NCBI GenBank assembly: GCA_903934275.1
Contig: CAIZNF010000635.1
Location: 1 to 10,083 of the forward strand
DNA length: 10,083 bases
Direction of reading: 5' to 3'
Source: an uncultured Nitrosomonadales bacterium
GTDB lineage: Bacteria > Pseudomonadota > Gammaproteobacteria > Burkholderiales > Gallionellaceae
Under the pieces are notes generated by a model that had not been told where the DNA came from, did no database searches, and worked only from the letters and a program-made list of their open reading frames with translations. Positions 7,865-10,083 of this stretch are shown here, one piece after another. How positions within the stretch are numbered: the first letter of the stretch is position 1; every line of letters begins with the position of its first letter. The translations under genes and the position numbers were made by a program.

Positions 7865-8009
7865 ATTGCTGTACTTGGCGAACGGCAGCTTTTCAGCCTT
7901 CAGGTAGTTTCATTTCTCCAAACGACAATGAGCGAAAATTCAACAAGTAGCTAAGGGGAAGAAGCAAAATACAACTTTGCAACTTGACTGCATTACAAAC
8001 CGCTATAGA

Positions 8010-8441
8010 TTAAAGGTGAGTGACCTCAACATCCCCCCAATACTGCTTCAGGTACTCAGCAACCAAACGCCTGTGACAATGATGGGGCTTGTCTTCACTG
8101 CATAGCAGGCATCCGCCATCCAGCAATTTCCTGTCAATGTTTTCAATATGGCGCGCCTGCATTAGGTCGAGAAATTTCTTCTCATACTCGGCCCAGTCAC
8201 CCCCATCTTTTTTGAACTTGTCGAGAATTTCCTGAGATGGCGCCATCTTGGGTAGATGGCGATAATCAATGCCGCAAATGGTCTTGGCAAAATATTTCAA
8301 GTCATCTCGCTTTGCGAATCCGGCAAGTTGGGATACGTTGTTCAGCCGAATGTCCACAATTGCATTAGTCCCAGAGCGTTTGAGCCTATCAAAAAAATTT
8401 TCTGCGGTTGTTTTGGTAAATCCGATAGTAAACAATCTCAT
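8010..8441 (-). CDS. DUF488-family protein, short paralogue
   Basis: This 143-residue protein of the uncharacterised DUF488 family has no established function. It opens RLFTIGFTKTTAENFF, the family's TIG-[HF]-[ST] start with Phe in place of His. D30-I-R-L and AGFAKRDDL follow. Near the C-terminus is C114-S-E-D-K-P-H-H-C122-H-R-R, matching the C-x2-E-x2-P-x2-CHR motif of its upstream paralogue; another Cys (C111) is close by. The conserved Cys/His cluster could bind metal or act in thiol chemistry, which is inference. Its ATG overlaps the stop of the longer paralogue as ATGA, and GGAGG lies nine bases upstream, so the pair is probably made together. It is the last gene of a three-gene operon. 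Confidence 0.85.
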   Translation of the reverse strand: MRLFTIGFTKTTAENFFDRLKRSGTNAIVDIRLNNVSQLAGFAKRDDLKYFAKTICGIDYRHLPKMAPSQEILDKFKKDGGDWAEYEKKFLDLMQARHIENIDRKLLDGGCLLCSEDKPHHCHRRLVAEYLKQYWGDVEVTHL

Positions 8442-9079
8442 CCTCGCGCGCCTCCGCTAACCAACTCGCTTCGTTCGGCAGGACGCTTTGCCTGCCATTC
8501 ACTCTGGTCGTATGCAATTCTGTTGGCTTGCCTACTGTAAGCCTGCTCGATAATTTCATCTCTGGAAATAAACAAGTCGTCCAACGACATTCCAAGGATT
8601 TTTACTAGCCTCGTTATTGCATCGGTGTGATTTTCGAGTGATCCGTCCTCAAGAATATGTGTGATCACCAGCCCCCGCTTCAGTAGCTCCCTTGCTACAA
8701 GTATTGTCCGGTGGCAATCGAGAGGGCCTTTTTCAGCGCACATTAGCGCAATGCGGTAGCCGTTCGCCCCATCAATAACCCGATCAAGCCCGGATTGAAA
8801 AAGCGGGGTTTTCGCCAAACGATCATACTGAACTTTATCCGCGACATAGCAGGCCGGGTCTTCACTACGCGCGCCCAACTCCTTGCCCAGAAAAACGTAA
8901 CGAATGCCTGACGCTTTGAGGCTGTTCTGCAAATTTTCGCGGTTGAACTGCGGGGTAAATTTGCTGAATGGAGATGATCTGACATCTGCCACCACTTGAA
9001 TCCCGTTGGTTGACAGAAGGTCTATAAATTTTTCGATTGAGTGGGTGGAATGCCCTATGGTGAAAACTTCGCAAACCAT
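8438..9079 (-). CDS. DUF488-family protein, long paralogue
   Basis: This 213-residue DUF488 protein shows all the family blocks: FTIGHSTHSIEKF (6-18), VVADVRSSPFSKFTPQFN (29-46), GIRYVFLGKELGAR (58-71) and ALMC114AEKGPLDC122HR (111-124), then THILEDGSLENH. The ATG at 9079 is chosen because MVCEVFTIGHS is the normal family start, it follows the upstream stop by two bases, and a G-run precedes it. The open frame extends 29 codons further but only shadows the neighbouring gene. The biochemical role of DUF488 is not established; the conserved Asp/Arg and Cys/His residues suggest an enzyme or a metal site. The C-terminal tail (after about 195) is low in conservation and coincides with small hairpins. 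Confidence 0.9.
   Translation of the reverse strand: MVCEVFTIGHSTHSIEKFIDLLSTNGIQVVADVRSSPFSKFTPQFNRENLQNSLKASGIRYVFLGKELGARSEDPACYVADKVQYDRLAKTPLFQSGLDRVIDGANGYRIALMCAEKGPLDCHRTILVARELLKRGLVITHILEDGSLENHTDAITRLVKILGMSLDDLFISRDEIIEQAYSRQANRIAYDQSEWQAKRPAERSELVSGGARG
8451..8455 (-). promoter_or_regulatory. Strong ribosome binding site of the short DUF488 gene
   Basis: The minus strand reads GGAGG nine bases before the ATG at 8441, inside the 3' end of the upstream DUF488 gene. It supports independent or coupled initiation of the short paralogue. Confidence 0.65.
8461..8496. repeat. Paired small hairpins at the 3' end of the longer DUF488 gene
   Basis: An imperfect hairpin (CCAAC-tcgcttc-GTTCGG, 8461-8478) abuts a perfect 6-base stem (GGCAGG-acgctttg-CCTGCC, 8477-8496). 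Both lie in the coding end of the longer DUF488 gene (tail AKRPAERSELVSGG). They could be a small dispersed repeat or mRNA structure near the start of the next gene. Confidence 0.4.
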
Positions 9080-9081
9080 GG

Positions 9082-9786
9082 TCACCCCCCGAACCGTTCT
9101 GGAGTAATGACGGATGCGACAACCCGGAAAGCATACCCATTCCACGGCTCTACTAGGCTGATGCACAGGGTTGCATTCCCGATGGGATAGGCGCCCTCGG
9201 CCTGTTTGAGATAGTAATCTTCAATTTCAGGATCGGTGACTGAAAGCCTGTAGGTTTGATTGTGGTAGCCGAACTCGGCACGGACGCGCTTTCGCGGCGG
9301 CCTACCTTCAAAGCCTTCTTCCATAAGCACGCGAATCTTCAAATCGGTGATGGCGATCAATTTGAGCGAACTGGTAATGCCTGCTGCAACCTGCTCTGAA
9401 ACTTTGTCGTTAAAACCATGGTAGGTGCTTTCTGCCTGCACCCAAAAGTTTGCATCATACGAATCAATTTGGGCATTAACCTGATCAAGCGTTGCCGTGC
9501 CTACCTTTGTCCAGTAGTAGCCATCAGCAAGAATGTGATTCTCTGTCTGGTACCCCAATGGGGAGTGGCTGTTTAGCGGCACAGTAACAATATCCAGCAA
9601 CTGCGCCTTCTCACTCGTTTCGTAACGGCGCTCCTCCTCAGATACCTCTCTGCTTTGGCGCGCACTGACTGGTCGCAACCATTGGCCTGCACGCGCACCG
9701 CCCAACTCCTTGCCAGCAATGCAACGTCCAGAGGGTGGCTTGCGTGAATTGGCCAAACAGATGATTGTTCGCTGGTACATTTTCAT
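9082..9786 (-). CDS. Dual-OB-like domain protein, first gene of the DUF488 operon
   Basis: This 234-residue protein resembles the 'dual OB domain-containing' proteins seen beside DUF488 genes. The name is from memory and uncertain. The N-terminus has TIICLANSRKPPSGRCIAGKEL and GQWLRPVSAR, which look like the family's signature. The rest is beta-rich with conserved aromatics (GYYWTKVG, WVQAESTYHGF). A basic loop (GRPPRKRVRAEF, about 160-171) precedes LSVTDPEIEDYYL and the strand LCISLVEPWNGYAFRVVASVI. OB folds commonly bind nucleic acid, so it may be the recognition subunit of the set; this is inference. Two in-frame ATGs (9786 and 9780) are possible. The second has a better-spaced GGA upstream. 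The stop lies two bases before the DUF488 start. Confidence 0.7.
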   Translation of the reverse strand: MKMYQRTIICLANSRKPPSGRCIAGKELGGARAGQWLRPVSARQSREVSEEERRYETSEKAQLLDIVTVPLNSHSPLGYQTENHILADGYYWTKVGTATLDQVNAQIDSYDANFWVQAESTYHGFNDKVSEQVAAGITSSLKLIAITDLKIRVLMEEGFEGRPPRKRVRAEFGYHNQTYRLSVTDPEIEDYYLKQAEGAYPIGNATLCISLVEPWNGYAFRVVASVITPERFGG

Positions 9787-9948
9787 TATCCGTTTATGGC
9801 ACGTTGTTGCCGCTCGCGAGCGTCGGTTTTACTGCTGGTTATTCTACACCTCTACAGTCAGCAAATGGCACTTTGCGGTTGTTCAACCTGCTGAATTCAC
9901 CGCCAGAAAGCCGCTATTCAAAACGCAACCACCAAGGCGTCCTGAGGG
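9787..9948. promoter_or_regulatory. Upstream region of the DUF488 operon, with a perfect palindrome
   Basis: This 162-base gap must hold the operon's promoter on the minus strand unless transcription runs through from the HTH gene. A perfect 12-base palindrome, CGCTCGCGAGCG, lies at 9811-9822, 25 bases before the ATG at 9786, a position suited to an operator. A TAGAAT on the minus strand (about 9841-9846) could be a -10 box, but no matching -35 is clear. No convincing terminator for the HTH gene is seen. Confidence 0.35.
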
Positions 9949-10083
9949 TTAAGCATTTAGTTTTTTCAGAATGGCATCGACTTCACGCTTACCCATCCCT
10001 CTCAGCATTACAATCCGTGACATTTGCTGCCCACGCGGACTGGAATTGCCAGCTTCCCAACGGTAAATCGTTTGTCCTGAGAC
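9949..10083 (-). CDS. XRE-like helix-turn-helix protein, C-terminal fragment
   Basis: This is the last 44 codons of a gene that continues past the right edge. The tail reads VSGQTIYRWEAGNSSPRG, then SRIVMLRGMGKREVDAILKKLNA. S-x-x-T-I-Y-R-W-E-x-G-x-S-x-P-R is the recognition helix and following loop of a lambda-repressor/XRE-type helix-turn-helix. LRGMGKREV is a tail seen in small proteobacterial regulators that end in such a domain. It lies on the same strand 162 bases upstream of the DUF488 operon, so it may regulate it or be unrelated. The frame is open to the last base of the window. The N-terminal part is unseen. Confidence 0.78.
   Translation of the reverse strand, partial: VSGQTIYRWEAGNSSPRGQQMSRIVMLRGMGKREVDAILKKLNA

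Larger units (their letters stand above)
7732..8009. other. Non-coding, AT-rich spacer with repeats, probably holding the glnS promoter
   Basis: This 278-base gap separates glnS from the DUF488 operon. No convincing gene is seen in it. It contains a direct repeat (7823-7839 and 7849-7864) and an inverted repeat (7748-7760 and 7792-7804). The glnS promoter should lie here on the minus strand. The best I can find is TTTTCA, 16 bases, TATTTT, which is weak. No good terminator is visible after the DUF488 gene. Confidence 0.5.

Noticed and set aside
7858..7950. A 30-residue plus-strand reading frame in the spacer
   Set aside because: No ribosome binding site, no recognisable features, and it overlaps the repeat cluster.
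9080..9166. Longer N-terminus for the long DUF488 protein, from 9166
   Set aside because: The extra 29 residues lie wholly over the end of the dual-OB-like gene, while the family start (MVCEVFTIGHS) has a good ATG right after the upstream stop.
9710..9952. An 80-residue plus-strand frame over the DUF488 operon promoter
   Set aside because: It overlaps the start of the dual-OB-like gene on the other strand, has no family features, and reads as shadow sequence.
1..10083. tRNA or rRNA genes and CRISPR arrays
   Set aside because: I saw no cloverleaf-like segment, no rRNA sequence, and no regularly spaced repeat series; the short repeats found come in pairs only.

Overview
The window looks like a betaproteobacterial chromosome, most likely Nitrosomonadales/Gallionellaceae-like. 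This is inferred from moderate GC, the style of the type IV filament genes, and repeat-laden glnS/cysS of proteobacterial type. The lineage is a guess; no rRNA or other marker is present.

Region 1 (1-4527, plus strand) is the end of an operon for a type II secretion / type IV pilus-like machine. It holds the C-terminus of a GspF/PilC platform protein, a bitopic protein joining a PilM/GspL-like cytoplasmic domain to a PilN-like periplasmic domain, a PilO/GspM-like protein, and a small exported PilP/MshK-like protein. These are followed by a large GspK/PilX-like minor pseudopilin without Glu5 and a classical GFTLLE prepilin. Genes overlap by 1-4 bases or lie within 7 bases, and the last pair overlaps by 26, so the set is probably one translationally coupled transcript. 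The two pilin-like proteins share an unusual PCPD...C...G-x-LP-[WY] segment, and the larger one seems to carry it twice.

Region 2 (4524-7731, minus strand) holds glnS followed by cysS. cysS converges on the prepilin gene and their stop codons overlap. A palindromic REP-like repeat is inserted in frame within cysS. A second long inverted repeat sits between the genes and supplies the last codons and stop of glnS.

Region 3 (7732-10083) is accessory in character. A 278-base non-coding spacer with direct and inverted repeats is followed by a compact minus-strand operon: a dual-OB-like protein and two DUF488 proteins, linked by a 2-base gap and an ATGA overlap. Upstream of it lies the C-terminal end of an XRE-like helix-turn-helix protein, cut by the window edge. 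The role of the DUF488 operon is unknown. The shared C-x2-E-x2-P-x2-CHR motif of the pair and the OB-like partner suggest a nucleic-acid-linked or redox/metal function, but this is inference.
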